Position numbers and translations under genes: made by a program | Notes under the pieces: model-generated | Database searches by the model: none | What the model saw: the letters and a program-made list of their open reading frames with translations, nothing else | What the model was told of the DNA's origin: nothing | From: Thaumasiovibrio sp047250365 | GTDB taxonomy: Bacteria > Pseudomonadota > Gammaproteobacteria > Enterobacterales > Vibrionaceae | Reading direction: 5' to 3' | Assembly (NCBI RefSeq): GCF_047250365.1 | Contig: NZ_JBLBVL010000010.1 | Location: 52,315 to 116,314, forward strand | Length of the DNA stretch: 64,000 nt | In this document: positions 54,576-64,000 of the stretch, piece after piece | Position numbering within the stretch: position 1 is the stretch's first letter | How the letters are laid out: each line of letters opens with the position of its first letter

Positions 54576-57500
54576 ATGAAACACAATCAGCACGGAGGCA
54601 TCGTCCAAACAGTGATGAACAGCTTTTTTCCTCCAATCATTATCATTATCACGTTGATACTTGGAGGCGCTGCACTATGGCTTACTCCCAAAGAGGAAGA
54701 TCCGCAAATTGTCGTGCCTATGGCCGATGTATTTGTTGACGCACCGGGGCTATCCGCCAAACAGATTGAAAAACAAGTCACCGAACCCTTAGAAAAACTG
54801 TTAAGCCAAATTGATGGTGTTGAGTATGTATATTCATCCTCAATGGAGAATCAAGCACATGTCATTGTTCGCTTTTATGTTGGAGAAGAACGCGAAGCTG
54901 CGTTGGTAAAGCTCTACAATAAGCTTTATTCTAACCAAGATCGCATTCCAAGCTCAGTGACCACTTGGGCCGTTAAACCGATTGAGATTGATGATGTGCC
55001 CATTGTTGTTGCCGCGCTGTATTCAACCGATCCAGACAGCATCGATCACTTCGGTCTGCGACGCATTGCCGAACAAGCAACCCAAAACCTAAACGCGCTA
55101 CACCACACGAATGCCGTCTCGGTTATTGGCGGACAAAATCGATTAGTTGAAGTTGCCTTGGACAGTGCCGCAATGGCAAGCCGTAAGACAACATTTGAAG
55201 ACTTGCGCAATGCGTTCAACCTCTCGCATAACAAAGTGTCAGCTGGCACAGCGCATATCAATAATACACGCTTCGTATTAGAAAGTGGGCACTTCTTTCA
55301 TTCTGCAGAGGAGCTAGAACGCGTAGTGGTCAACGTTATTAATGGTAAGCCTGTCTTTCTGGGGGATATTGCCGACATACTTGATGGCCCACAAGAAGCG
55401 ACTACCGATACCTGGTTCCAAGCCGGGGGAGAAGATGGTGAGCCTAGCGAGGTACGTCCAGCGGTTTTTATCTCTGTCGCTAAGCAAAAAGGCGCTAACG
55501 CCGTCACTGTGTCACGCGCTGTTGTCCAAGAACTCGAGCGAATTAAAGCTGAGCAAATGCCAAGCAGTGTAGAACTCTCTATTATTCGTGATTATGGTCA
55601 TACTGCAGACGACAAAGTCACTAACCTTGTTGCCAGTCTTGGTATCTCTATTCTCACTGTGGTTGTTTTTGTTGGCCTGTTTCTTAATTGGCGTAGCGCA
55701 CTGGTGGTTGGTATCGCCATACCTATCAGTTACGGTGCGGCATTAGGAATGGACTTTCTATTTGGTTACTCCATTAACCGCGTTACACTATTTGCATTGA
55801 TACTCGCATTAGGCTTAATCGTCGATGACCCTATTGCCAGTATCGATAATATTGAGCGCTATTTAAAACAAAAGGGCCTAGCGCGAGGCAAGGCGATTGT
55901 ATTAGCAATGGCAGAGATACGTAGTGCACTTTTGATGTCTACTGTTGCTATTGTGATTGTTTTTACGCCCATGTTTTTTATTACTGGCATGATGGGCCCC
56001 TATATGGCGCCGCTGGCATTCAACGTGCCCATCAGTGTTATTTTTAGTACTTTCGTGGCCTTTTTCATTACGCCTTGGCTGGCAAAGAAAATTCTTGTCC
56101 AAGCGCACAGCGCGTCTGTTTATGATATTAAATCAACCCTGCTATACCGAGGCTATCGACGCTTACTGCTTCCGTTATTAACCAGCAGAAAAAACAGTCG
56201 GCTGTTTCTTGTGGTTGTTGCTGCGCTTTTTGTTGCTGCAGCACTGCTTCCAGCCTTGCGCTTAGTGCCGTTGAAGCTGTTGCCATTCGACAATAAAAAT
56301 GAGTTTCAGCTTGTTTTAAACATGCCAGAGCAGTCAGGGTTCACAGACACATCCAATGTATTAAGAGAACTGTCTACCTATTTGGTACGCGTTCCAGATG
56401 TTGTCTCTGTTTCTGGTTTTGCGGGGGTGGCATCGCCGATGGACTTTAATGGCATGGTTCGCCACTACTTTATGCGAAATGAGCCTTATCAAGGAGAGTT
56501 ACGGGTTGTTCTTGCTGACAAACACCAACGGCAACAACAATCTCACGAACTCGTTATTCGCCTTCGCGATGACCTAGAAAACATTGCTCGCCGGCACTCC
56601 GCTGAGATACAACTGGTTGAAACTCCGCCGGGACCACCTGTTATCGCCACCATTACGGCTGAAGTGTATGGTAAAGACACCACAGATTATTCGCGCTTAC
56701 AGCAGCAAGCTGCACTTGTTGCCCAGCGTCTAACACAAGAAATTGGCGTTACTGAAGTTGATACTACTATTCAAGGGCCATTGACGCGTTGGCGGTTTAT
56801 TATCGACCAAGAAAAAGCCGCAACATCCGGCGTTTCTGTCTATGACATAAATAAGACCATCCGTGCAGCCAATATGGGCGGTCACTTAGCAGTTCTGCAT
56901 GCGGAAAATGAAATTAACCCACTCAATGTACAACTTCGATTACGAAAAGAGGATCGAGATAGCTTAAGCCAACTGGAAAATTTATACGTTCGAGGTCAGG
57001 CTGGTATCAGTAAATATGTTACCAATACTGCTGTCGAAGATGCTCCTCAACCCCTAGTTCAACTGTCTGAGCTCGGCCACTTTGTTGAAGAGCCTATTAA
57101 TCAACCGATCTACCACAAAAACCTAAAACCCGTTGTTTATGTCTTCGCCGAGCCGGTTGGGCGCGTACCTGGTGAAGTCATTGCCGATGTTGTCGCCGAT
57201 CTCAACGCCGAGACAGGCCCTTATGTTGCCGTTAAAAACCGCACCTACTTCAACAACGGCGCTGGCAATGGTTGGACATTAGATGACGATATTTCCGTCG
57301 TTTGGAGTGGTGAAGGCGAGTGGAAAATTACCGTCGATGTGTTTAGAGACCTTGGCTTGGCCTATGCTGCAGCCCTACTTGGCGTGTTTATTGTCATGCT
57401 AATACAAACCGGATTACCTGCTGTTTCTGGGATCATTATGCTAGCCATACCACTCACCGTCATTGGCATAATGCCCGGGTTTTGGCTGCTTAACGTATTT

Positions 57501-57890
57501 TCGAGTCCCATCAACGGCTACCCCAATCCAGCCCTATTTACTGCCACCGCCATGATTGGAATGATTGCTCTGGCAGGCATTGTTGTTCGAAACTCACTGG
57601 TGCTTATTGAGTTCATTCATCAATCACTGCGTGATGGCAAACCACTACAAGATGCGTTAATAGAATCTGGCGCCGTTCGCATGCGACCTATATTGCTCAC
57701 AGCAGGAACAACCCTACTGGGTAATATCGTTATTACACTCGACCCGATATTTAATGGCTTAGCATGGTCGATTATCTTCGGAATAACTGCATCCACGGTA
57801 TTTACGTTGCTCGTTGTTCCCGTGGTCTACCACTTAGCCTACGCCAATACGACAGGCCATGGTTTACCTAACCAAGAGGAAGAGGAATGA
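54576..57890 (+). CDS. RND-family efflux permease
   Basis: A 1104-residue inner-membrane transporter with the RND plan: a helix at ~15-37, large periplasmic loops and twelve membrane segments in total. The TM4 segment LILALGLIVDDPIASIDNIERYL supplies the two Asp of the proton relay. ETPPGPPVIATITAEVYG marks the second porter half. It is longer than AcrB-type pumps (~1050), with extra residues before the second helix bundle (YFNNGAGNGWTLDDDISVVW). The ATG at 54576 follows GGAGG by five bases. It overlaps the adaptor gene by four bases. No TolC-like gene is present. Substrate unknown. Confidence 0.9.
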   Translation: MKHNQHGGIVQTVMNSFFPPIIIIITLILGGAALWLTPKEEDPQIVVPMADVFVDAPGLSAKQIEKQVTEPLEKLLSQIDGVEYVYSSSMENQAHVIVRFYVGEEREAALVKLYNKLYSNQDRIPSSVTTWAVKPIEIDDVPIVVAALYSTDPDSIDHFGLRRIAEQATQNLNALHHTNAVSVIGGQNRLVEVALDSAAMASRKTTFEDLRNAFNLSHNKVSAGTAHINNTRFVLESGHFFHSAEELERVVVNVINGKPVFLGDIADILDGPQEATTDTWFQAGGEDGEPSEVRPAVFISVAKQKGANAVTVSRAVVQELERIKAEQMPSSVELSIIRDYGHTADDKVTNLVASLGISILTVVVFVGLFLNWRSALVVGIAIPISYGAALGMDFLFGYSINRVTLFALILALGLIVDDPIASIDNIERYLKQKGLARGKAIVLAMAEIRSALLMSTVAIVIVFTPMFFITGMMGPYMAPLAFNVPISVIFSTFVAFFITPWLAKKILVQAHSASVYDIKSTLLYRGYRRLLLPLLTSRKNSRLFLVVVAALFVAAALLPALRLVPLKLLPFDNKNEFQLVLNMPEQSGFTDTSNVLRELSTYLVRVPDVVSVSGFAGVASPMDFNGMVRHYFMRNEPYQGELRVVLADKHQRQQQSHELVIRLRDDLENIARRHSAEIQLVETPPGPPVIATITAEVYGKDTTDYSRLQQQAALVAQRLTQEIGVTEVDTTIQGPLTRWRFIIDQEKAATSGVSVYDINKTIRAANMGGHLAVLHAENEINPLNVQLRLRKEDRDSLSQLENLYVRGQAGISKYVTNTAVEDAPQPLVQLSELGHFVEEPINQPIYHKNLKPVVYVFAEPVGRVPGEVIADVVADLNAETGPYVAVKNRTYFNNGAGNGWTLDDDISVVWSGEGEWKITVDVFRDLGLAYAAALLGVFIVMLIQTGLPAVSGIIMLAIPLTVIGIMPGFWLLNVFSSPINGYPNPALFTATAMIGMIALAGIVVRNSLVLIEFIHQSLRDGKPLQDALIESGAVRMRPILLTAGTTLLGNIVITLDPIFNGLAWSIIFGITASTVFTLLVVPVVYHLAYANTTGHGLPNQEEEE

Positions 57891-58933
57891 ACATATCAAA
57901 CAAACTACTAGGCCCCCTTCTATTTATCATCTTAGGGATTTTATTCTTGTTCATGGCCGGTATTTTTACAGACAAATTACCTGAACAATACGACAATAAA
58001 ACAGCGCTCTCGCCTTCAAACCAGCAAGTGAAACTAGAAAGCCAGCTTGAAGCTGTGCTCTCGACCTATACTGGGACGGTTGTTGCGGAACAAAGCGCGG
58101 TACTCTCTTCCCGTATAATCGCACGTGTTGCCGAAATATTGGTTGAACCCGGCGATAAAGTTCTACGCGGCGATGTACTTATACGTTTGGAAAGTGCCGA
58201 TCTTGATGCTCGCGTTATTCAAAACGAACAAGCGGTATCTGCGGCACAAGCACAATTAAACGCAGCACGTAAAGAGCACGTACGTGTGCAAACTTTGGTT
58301 GAGAAAAAACTATTGTCTCAATCACAATTAGATAAAGCAGAAAGCCAACTCAAAACCGCTAACTCCAACTTTCGCCAAGCTCAAGCTTCTGTTACTGAAG
58401 CGCAAACAACCTTTGGGTACAGCGTGATAACAGCACCATTTGATGGTCTCATTACGGCAAAAACTGTCAATGTTGGTGATACCGCATCAATTGGCACGCA
58501 ACTATTGAGCATGTATAACCCTAACTCATTACAGCTACAAGTCGATATCCCAGAATCCGTCATATCGAGCATTTCACTCAACGATACCTTAGAGATTTCT
58601 ATACCGACATTTGGATATCACGAAAATGCAACAGTAGAGCAAATCCAACCATCGGCAGATAAAACCTCTCGCAGCTTTGTGGTCAAACTGACGATAGGTT
58701 CAGCAACGGTGTACCCCGGAAGCTATGGTGTGGCAACAGTAAAAACAGGTGAGGAGTATGTTCTAAGAGTACCGGAGCAGGCGGTGCATATGATCGGTCA
58801 ATTACATTATGTGGATGTCATTGAAGATAACCGCTTACAACGCCGACTGGTTCAACTTGGCGATGAATATCGTGTACGCCAAGGGCTCGAGAGTGGCGAT
58901 AGTGTACAGTTAAAACAGCTTAATACGCCGTAG
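57887..58933 (+). CDS. RND efflux periplasmic adaptor (membrane fusion protein)
   Basis: A 348-residue protein. An N-terminal membrane anchor (LGPLLFIILGILFLFMAGIF) is followed by a lipoyl-like half (GDKVLRGDVLIRLES), an alpha-helical hairpin at ~100-160 (AQLNAARKEHVRVQTLVEKKLLSQSQLDKAESQLKTA), a second lipoyl half (APFDGLITAKTVNVGDTAS), a beta-barrel and a membrane-proximal domain. Its ATG overlaps the permease stop (ATGA). The order permease then adaptor is the reverse of the common acrAB order. Forms the periplasmic link to an outer-membrane channel encoded elsewhere. Confidence 0.88.
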   Translation: MNISNKLLGPLLFIILGILFLFMAGIFTDKLPEQYDNKTALSPSNQQVKLESQLEAVLSTYTGTVVAEQSAVLSSRIIARVAEILVEPGDKVLRGDVLIRLESADLDARVIQNEQAVSAAQAQLNAARKEHVRVQTLVEKKLLSQSQLDKAESQLKTANSNFRQAQASVTEAQTTFGYSVITAPFDGLITAKTVNVGDTASIGTQLLSMYNPNSLQLQVDIPESVISSISLNDTLEISIPTFGYHENATVEQIQPSADKTSRSFVVKLTIGSATVYPGSYGVATVKTGEEYVLRVPEQAVHMIGQLHYVDVIEDNRLQRRLVQLGDEYRVRQGLESGDSVQLKQLNTP

Positions 58934-59079
58934 CCACGGCAGATTTCAATATAATGCGGGTGAATCCACACATGGTAGGCCCGCCGTCATTTCGCTGATT
59001 TTATATCACGGCTTTATCAATCCCAAGATATGCGTATAATCGCCCTCCTAATTGTCATTCCAGTTTAAATGAGTTTCCA

Positions 59080-59412
59080 ATGTCTAAATTTTTTTTCAAA
59101 GGTCGTAAAGAAGTCATGCAAAGTCACGCGGTTGCTGGCTATAACGTCAACCGCGAAGTAAAAGCGGGGACCGAAGAAGCGCCAATTTCTGTTGTCGTTA
59201 ACAGCGAAACGCGTAAAGCAGACATTGAGGCATTGGTGGCACAGCACGCTATTGTTGCAAACATCGAGATCGATGCAGACAAAGAAGAGTACACCGTCGA
59301 GCTTGATACGTTACTTAACAAGCCATCAACCGTAACCTTCGAGAAAACCCCAAACCGCAACGACCCATGCTCTTGCGGCAGTGGTAAAAAATATAAGAAG
59401 TGCTGCGCATAA
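59080..59412 (+). CDS. PBPRA1643-family SWIM/SEC-C metal-binding protein
   Basis: A 110-residue protein. The body is conserved in this family (SKFFFKGRKEVMQSHAVAGYNVNREVKAGTEEAPISVVV). The last 20 residues are a SEC-C zinc motif (RNDPCSCGSGKKYKKCCA) like the one at the end of SecA. The ligands are the C-x-C and CC pairs. It is found mostly in marine gammaproteobacteria, and its job is not known; SEC-C ends often bind ribosomes or SecB-like partners. Clear terminator downstream. Confidence 0.88.
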   Translation: MSKFFFKGRKEVMQSHAVAGYNVNREVKAGTEEAPISVVVNSETRKADIEALVAQHAIVANIEIDADKEEYTVELDTLLNKPSTVTFEKTPNRNDPCSCGSGKKYKKCCA

Positions 59413-59417
59413 ACTTG

Positions 59418-59475
59418 AAAAGCCGCTTAATGAAGTGTCCAATTTTACGAGGTCATTTCATAAAGCGGCTTTTTT
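59418..59475 (+). terminator. Terminator of the SEC-C protein gene
   Basis: Stem AAAAGCCGCTT with AAGCGGCTTTT, with secondary pairing inside (AATGAA with TTCAT) and a T6 tail, starting five bases after the stop codon. Confidence 0.85.
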
Positions 59476-59657
59476 ACTTCTGAGCACATTAACGCTGCAA
59501 CAAGTGCAGTTACAACAACTGTGGCAAACATAAAAAGATTGGCATGCTTCTAATTTGGAAACACAAATCATCCGTAAACGAGAAACAAAGGACAATAAGT
59601 CGACGTGCATATAGTTAATATTTCACTTGGTCACTGACTTTGCCCTACGATACCTGT

Positions 59658-60635
59658 TTACATCCTATCGCGGTGATGAGATGTTAAAAAATCAATCTCA
59701 GGGCCCTTCGGTATCACCCGTGTGGGGTTAATCATTTCATGGCTGCCGTAATAGTGCGCCTTGATGTTAGCCATATTGACTGTGGAGGCGACACCCGGCT
59801 GTTGATAGAGATCGCGTAGATAACCCCACAAATGAGGATAATCGACAATCCGTTTCAAATTACATTTGAAGTGGCCAACATATACCGCATCAAAGCGGAC
59901 TAATGTGGTAAACAGACGCCAATCCGCTTCTGTAATATGCTTCCCAGTCAAAAAGCGCCGCTGCGACAAATGCATTTCAAGTGAATTGAGTGCCTCAAAC
60001 AAGTCGATAACTGCTTCATCATAAGCGGCTTGTGTTGTTGCAAAACCCGCACGATACACACCATTATTAATAGAGGAATAAATCACCTCATTCAACTCAT
60101 CAATCTTTTGCTGTAAGTGATGCGGATAAAAATCCACAGCAGTGGCACCAACATCATCAAATGCCGAGTTAAACATGCGAATAATCTCAGCAGATTCATT
60201 ATTCACAATCGTTTGCGTTTTTTTATCCCAAAGCACTGGGACTGTCACTCTTCCTGTGTAATCAGGATCGGCATGCGTATAGATTTGATGTAAAAACGAT
60301 GCGTAATAGATAGGGTCTTCTACTACATCATCGTCAGGCTCAAAACTCCAACCTTGGGCGCCCATAATTGCATTGACAACAGACATCGATATCATGCTCT
60401 CTAGCCCCTTGAGCTTGCGATAAATGATCGTACGGTGCGCCCAAGGACAAGCTAGTGAAACATAGAGGTGATAGCGATTAGGCTCTGCTTTAAAGCCCCC
60501 ATTCCCAGACGCCCCTGCGCTGCCATCTTTTGTAACCCAGTGACGAAAGCTTGATGCTTTACGCTCAAATCGCCCTTCACTCGATTTGGTGTCATACCAG
60601 TCAGTGTGCCACTCTCCATCCACTAACAGCCCCAT
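59658..60635 (-). CDS. yqjG: Glutathionyl-hydroquinone reductase (Xi-class GST, YqjG type)
   Basis: A 325-residue protein of Xi-class GST length. The N-terminal thioredoxin-like domain has the catalytic Cys63 in SLACPWAHRTIIYRKLKGLE, the same position as in E. coli YqjG. The motif VPVLWDKKTQTIVNNESAEIIRMFN binds glutathione, and the helical C-terminal domain has LTGKHITEADWRLFTTLVRFDAVYVGHFKCN. It reduces glutathionyl-hydroquinones, which arise when chlorinated or other quinones react with glutathione. The ATG at 60635 follows AGGAG by seven bases. Monocistronic. Confidence 0.92.
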   Translation of the reverse strand: MGLLVDGEWHTDWYDTKSSEGRFERKASSFRHWVTKDGSAGASGNGGFKAEPNRYHLYVSLACPWAHRTIIYRKLKGLESMISMSVVNAIMGAQGWSFEPDDDVVEDPIYYASFLHQIYTHADPDYTGRVTVPVLWDKKTQTIVNNESAEIIRMFNSAFDDVGATAVDFYPHHLQQKIDELNEVIYSSINNGVYRAGFATTQAAYDEAVIDLFEALNSLEMHLSQRRFLTGKHITEADWRLFTTLVRFDAVYVGHFKCNLKRIVDYPHLWGYLRDLYQQPGVASTVNMANIKAHYYGSHEMINPTRVIPKGPEIDFLTSHHRDRM

Positions 60636-60934
60636 CTCTATGCTCCTATTCTTAACCAACTCTGCCTTACCCTAGCCTTTTAATGACCAGCCGCACAATA
60701 AGCAACGGGCATCTAAAAGTAGTTTAGACCAATGTTGAGCAACAACTCGTAGCGAAAAGCAATAGCTACCCTATGTTACATCTAGATGATTATCACTACT
60801 TTTCTCTTCATTCTTATTACCATTTTGGATAATTTTGTTATCAAGCTCACCTTTTGCCATTTACATCAAAAAAATAAGCAACCCGTTGCATGCTCGAGTC
60901 TATGCTTACAGCATTACGATTAAGGGGGCTAATT

Positions 60935-63900
60935 ATGCTACTTCGCAAACACCTACTTCTAAGAACAATAAGCAAGTTTATATCTATTTTTCTCGTTGTA
61001 GTTTTATCTGGATGCTTTGGCAACAGTAACTCAGAAGAGTCACAGACAACCATTCCAGCAAGAGACATCGAACTAATTATTTATGTTGAAGATATTATTA
61101 ATGGTAGTGATCTCAGTGAAATTGATATCGCAGCAGATCTCAATTTAGTAGGCCAAGACGACGACACTCAGATTTTAGTAAAAGATATCAACCAACTAAG
61201 CGTTGCTAAATGGTCTGAAAATGAAAGTGTTCAAATAGGTGATATTAAAGTCCCTGCGGTCGGAGTTTTACATTTAATTGTCACAGCAGATGAAATGATT
61301 CGAAGTATTACGCATAAGGCTGAACTCAACATCGCTTTAGAATCAAACGCATACTTCTTTCAAACTCTTACCATTGACTTACTCTCTAGTGAAACGACAC
61401 AACAGCATTCCATTCAACTACTGGCCAGAACTAACGCTCAAGACACCCCCCACCTTTACGTGGAGCAGAGCATCAGTCTAAGCAACAATACCCTAAGTAG
61501 TGATGTCATATTAACAAGCCCACCGCTTATGGACGGTTCACCAGCCGCATTGATATTAGATGGCGCATCATTTTCCTTGAATATACCTTCTGGCACTGAA
61601 CTATTGGGGCCTGATGGTCTTCCTTTTGAGGCAGATGGTGAGGTCACTATCTCAGCCATGTTGCTATCTGCTGACCCAAAAGGAGAAACGGCTCCTGCCA
61701 ATAGCCCTTTATTAAACTTTCCTGGAGGGATGAACATTGATTCTTTGCTTGGCGATGGTCCTGACGGCGCCGATTTAAGTAACGGCTTTTATTTTATTAG
61801 TGCTGGCCTTGTCGTAATTGAGATTCGTGATACTGCGGGTAATCAAGCAACTGGTTTTAAAGGAGGTGTCGCTGAATTAACAATGAATGTACCGAAGAGT
61901 ACAACTAACCCTAATACTGGCTTACCCTTATCAGAATCTGATATCAGTATTCCTTTATGGGGCTACAGCGAGTATGAACAGGGATGGCGATATGAAGGAG
62001 AAGCACTAATCTCGGGAAGCAGTGATAATACCCTAACCGTCACTACCGAACTCAGTCATTTATCACGCTATAACCTCGACTGGTATGGACAAGATCGTTG
62101 CTGGCTTGATGTCGATGTCGTAGATGCGCAGGGAACAGCTAATAATCAAAGCCTACGATTAGCCTTCTCTAAAACCGGTGGCGGTTGGGCTTATACCGCA
62201 TCTGGTTGGGGGGAGCCATTAAACAACCTAAATATTGCTCGTGTTCCTGCGTTTGGAGGTACAGTAGACTTCCTTGATAGTAGTGGTAATAGCATACTCG
62301 CTTCCATTGAGGCAGATGGACAAGTTTATAATGCCAATACTGACGGAGGGGTCACTCTCGAAGATTTTTGTTTTGGTGTCACAAGCAATCAAACCAAGTC
62401 AATTAAAGCGACATTAAGTATAAATAACCCACCGCGCATTGATCTCAATCTGTCACTTTCTGCTGTATGTCCTATTGATGATACGCTAACATCTGACGTA
62501 AGCGGAGGGCGGTACTATTTACGAGAGGGGTATTCATGGGTTTCCAGAGGAGAGCTGTCATCTAATAGTCTAACTTTTAGTAACCTAATAGAAGGTGGAA
62601 CTTATACGTTATTTTATTATGGCAATTCAATTCGAGCGTCAAAGGAATTTATCGCGACTGACGAATTAACAGAATTACAACTGCATAATTTAGCTAACTG
62701 CCCCACAGTAAGTCAAACCGCTGAATTCTCACTCGTATGTTTAGACGATCAGCAACAAGTATTAAAATCACGCCCTGCCGCAAGCAGCTGGTTTTGGTTA
62801 TATGACACAGGTTACAGTCAATACCATTATGGTTCTGCAGATGATTCAGGGCTTTCAACGTTAGAGTCCGTCGTTGAGAGCATTAATTACTATATCTATG
62901 CTTATAATCGTTTTAATGGACGTTATTGGAGATCAGGCAGACAAGAATTTACTGTCAGTCAAGATAGTGTGGCGAATATCCACCTCCCGCTCGACTCAAA
63001 TCAAGACTGGTGTCTAAATGACGACCCTATCGATTTTGCACAATCAACCATCACTGCTAGCCCATCAATAGCCAAAGCAGATGGCACTTCTCAAATATCA
63101 ATTCTCGTTCAAGAAAAAGATGAGTTCGGTAATGATAGAAGCAGTAACACTGGCACTCTCACATTAAACTTTGACCCAAGTAATGGAGCAGATATTGTGT
63201 CTATCACATCAAATGATGATGGTAGCTACAATGCGATATTGACTTCAGAAACGAGCGGTAGTGTTAATGTTATTGCGCTTGTCGACGATACACCCCTGGA
63301 AAATAGCGCTAATGTCCAATTTCAGGCTGACATTGATCTTAGCAACTCTGTATTCTCACTGTCACAGTCCTCTGCTGCAGCCGATGGCAGTGCAGTAATT
63401 ACCGCTAATCTACAGCTTAACGATTATGCGGGCAGTGCCTTTAGCGGTGATGTCAGTAAGGTAAATATCGCGCTGGCAAGCGGCACCGCAACAGCTGGCA
63501 CCCTTAGTGATAATGGCAACGGCAGTTACAGTGTTAACTTTACCTCTACCACTGCGGGCAATGTCAGCATTAGTGCCACCTATGACGGAACACCTATCGG
63601 CAGCGCACAAGCAGCGAGTTTTAGTGCCGCGCTTGATCTTAGCCAGTCAACCTTTGGCTTAACGTCAAGCAGCGCCGCAGCCGATGGCAGTGCAGTAATT
63701 ACCGCTAATCTACAGCTTAACGATTATGCTGGCAGTGCCTTTAGCGGTGATGTCAGTAAGGTGAGTATCGCGCTGGCAAGCGGCACCGCAACAGCTGGTA
63801 CCCTCAGTGATAATGGCAACGGCAGTTACAGTGTCAGCTTTACCTCTACCACTGCGGGCAATGTCAGCATTAGTGCCACCTATGACGGAACACCTATCGG

Positions 63901-64000
63901 CAGCGCACAAGCAGCGAGCTTTAGTGCCACGCTTGATCTTAGCCAGTCAACCTTTGGCTTAACGTCAAGCAGCGCCGCAGCCGACGGCAGTGCAGTAATT
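60935..64000 (+). CDS. Large Ig-like-repeat surface lipoprotein, 5' part (invasin/adhesin-like)
   Basis: An open frame of 1022 codons with no stop before the window edge. The signal peptide ends in lipobox LSGC with Cys27, so it should be a lipoprotein. Residues ~30-695 are a secretory-type beta-rich region with scattered cysteines (DRCWLDVDV, EDFCFGV, LSAVCPIDD, LANCPTV, SLVCLDD, QDWCLND) and no family I recognise. From ~699 come bacterial Ig-like/invasin-D3-type modules of exactly 100 residues: one diverged (AKADGTSQISILV), then near-identical copies (AADGSAVITANLQL, DNGNGSYSV, TAGNVSISATYDG). A likely role is surface adhesion or biofilm. AAGGGGG precedes the ATG. Confidence 0.85.
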   Translation, partial: MLLRKHLLLRTISKFISIFLVVVLSGCFGNSNSEESQTTIPARDIELIIYVEDIINGSDLSEIDIAADLNLVGQDDDTQILVKDINQLSVAKWSENESVQIGDIKVPAVGVLHLIVTADEMIRSITHKAELNIALESNAYFFQTLTIDLLSSETTQQHSIQLLARTNAQDTPHLYVEQSISLSNNTLSSDVILTSPPLMDGSPAALILDGASFSLNIPSGTELLGPDGLPFEADGEVTISAMLLSADPKGETAPANSPLLNFPGGMNIDSLLGDGPDGADLSNGFYFISAGLVVIEIRDTAGNQATGFKGGVAELTMNVPKSTTNPNTGLPLSESDISIPLWGYSEYEQGWRYEGEALISGSSDNTLTVTTELSHLSRYNLDWYGQDRCWLDVDVVDAQGTANNQSLRLAFSKTGGGWAYTASGWGEPLNNLNIARVPAFGGTVDFLDSSGNSILASIEADGQVYNANTDGGVTLEDFCFGVTSNQTKSIKATLSINNPPRIDLNLSLSAVCPIDDTLTSDVSGGRYYLREGYSWVSRGELSSNSLTFSNLIEGGTYTLFYYGNSIRASKEFIATDELTELQLHNLANCPTVSQTAEFSLVCLDDQQQVLKSRPAASSWFWLYDTGYSQYHYGSADDSGLSTLESVVESINYYIYAYNRFNGRYWRSGRQEFTVSQDSVANIHLPLDSNQDWCLNDDPIDFAQSTITASPSIAKADGTSQISILVQEKDEFGNDRSSNTGTLTLNFDPSNGADIVSITSNDDGSYNAILTSETSGSVNVIALVDDTPLENSANVQFQADIDLSNSVFSLSQSSAAADGSAVITANLQLNDYAGSAFSGDVSKVNIALASGTATAGTLSDNGNGSYSVNFTSTTAGNVSISATYDGTPIGSAQAASFSAALDLSQSTFGLTSSSAAADGSAVITANLQLNDYAGSAFSGDVSKVSIALASGTATAGTLSDNGNGSYSVSFTSTTAGNVSISATYDGTPIGSAQAASFSATLDLSQSTFGLTSSSAAADGSAVI
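63031..64000 (+). repeat. 300-bp tandem repeats encoding Ig-like modules
   Basis: Units begin at 63031 (diverged), 63331, 63631 and 63931 (cut by the window end), each exactly 300 bp. The second and third differ at few positions over most of their length, for example AATATC versus AGTATC. Recent duplication or gene conversion is likely, and copy number may vary between strains. Confidence 0.92.

Noticed and set aside
60781..60805. Fur-box-like stretch with GATTATC between yqjG and the Ig lipoprotein gene
   Set aside because: Too few matches to the 19-bp consensus, and neither neighbour is an iron gene.
63410..63910. Two near-identical 66-codon minus-strand frames
   Set aside because: They are antisense shadows of the 300-bp Ig-like repeats and are identical only because the repeats are.

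Overview
The window looks like a chromosomal segment of a marine gammaproteobacterium, most likely Vibrionales or a close relative. This is inferred from gene content: a PBPRA1643-type SEC-C protein, a HlyU-domain small protein, a YbjD-type nuclease, YiiM, YtoQ, a HlyU/SqrR-like ArsR regulator, and gcvHP transcribed divergently from a cupin-XRE regulator plus gcvT. Genus cannot be fixed by eye. I see no rRNA, tRNA, CRISPR array, insertion sequence or integrase.

Layout. 1-7000: start of pntA, two SBF/BASS-type transporters, one with a divergent AraC regulator, yiiM, a HlyU-domain protein and a leaderless 5'-nucleotidase. 7000-12300: a YbjD/OLD nuclease convergent with a signalling cassette of an outer-membrane barrel, a periplasmic sugar-type binding protein and a membrane diguanylate cyclase. 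12500-18100: glycine cleavage locus (XRE-gcvT facing gcvHP) with a PurR-like box. 18300-23600: an AT-rich defence insertion holding a single 1570-residue Avs4-like STAND NTPase with an N-terminal Mrr-like nuclease domain, next to a decayed gene tail. 23600-27600: aldose dehydrogenase, a frameshifted membrane gene, and a LysR/alpha-beta hydrolase pair.

27800-41400: a DctB-DctD two-component system, a CDGSH/glutamate-synthase fusion, a LysR/CDF pair, and a DctPQM TRAP transporter whose dctP has a sigma-54 (-24/-12) promoter and an upstream palindrome. These fit DctD control. An N-acyl-D-amino-acid deacylase-like lipoprotein with a divergent LysR gene follows, then ytoQ. 41500-46200: CPA2 antiporter, PBP5-type carboxypeptidase and a hypothetical gene.

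46200-51700: a reductive dehalogenase operon, transcribed leftward: TPR protein, rdhA (Tat signal, two 4Fe-4S motifs, corrinoid-enzyme family), rdhB anchor, NosR/RdhC-like flavoprotein and a small membrane protein, with an AraC regulator downstream and an FNR-like box upstream. It suggests anaerobic respiration of organohalides. 52000-60700: fadD, a YgaP-like/ArsR/RND-efflux locus that looks persulfide-responsive, a SEC-C protein and a glutathionyl-hydroquinone reductase. 60900-64000: the first 1022 codons of a large lipoprotein that enters near-identical 300-bp Ig-like tandem repeats and runs off the window.
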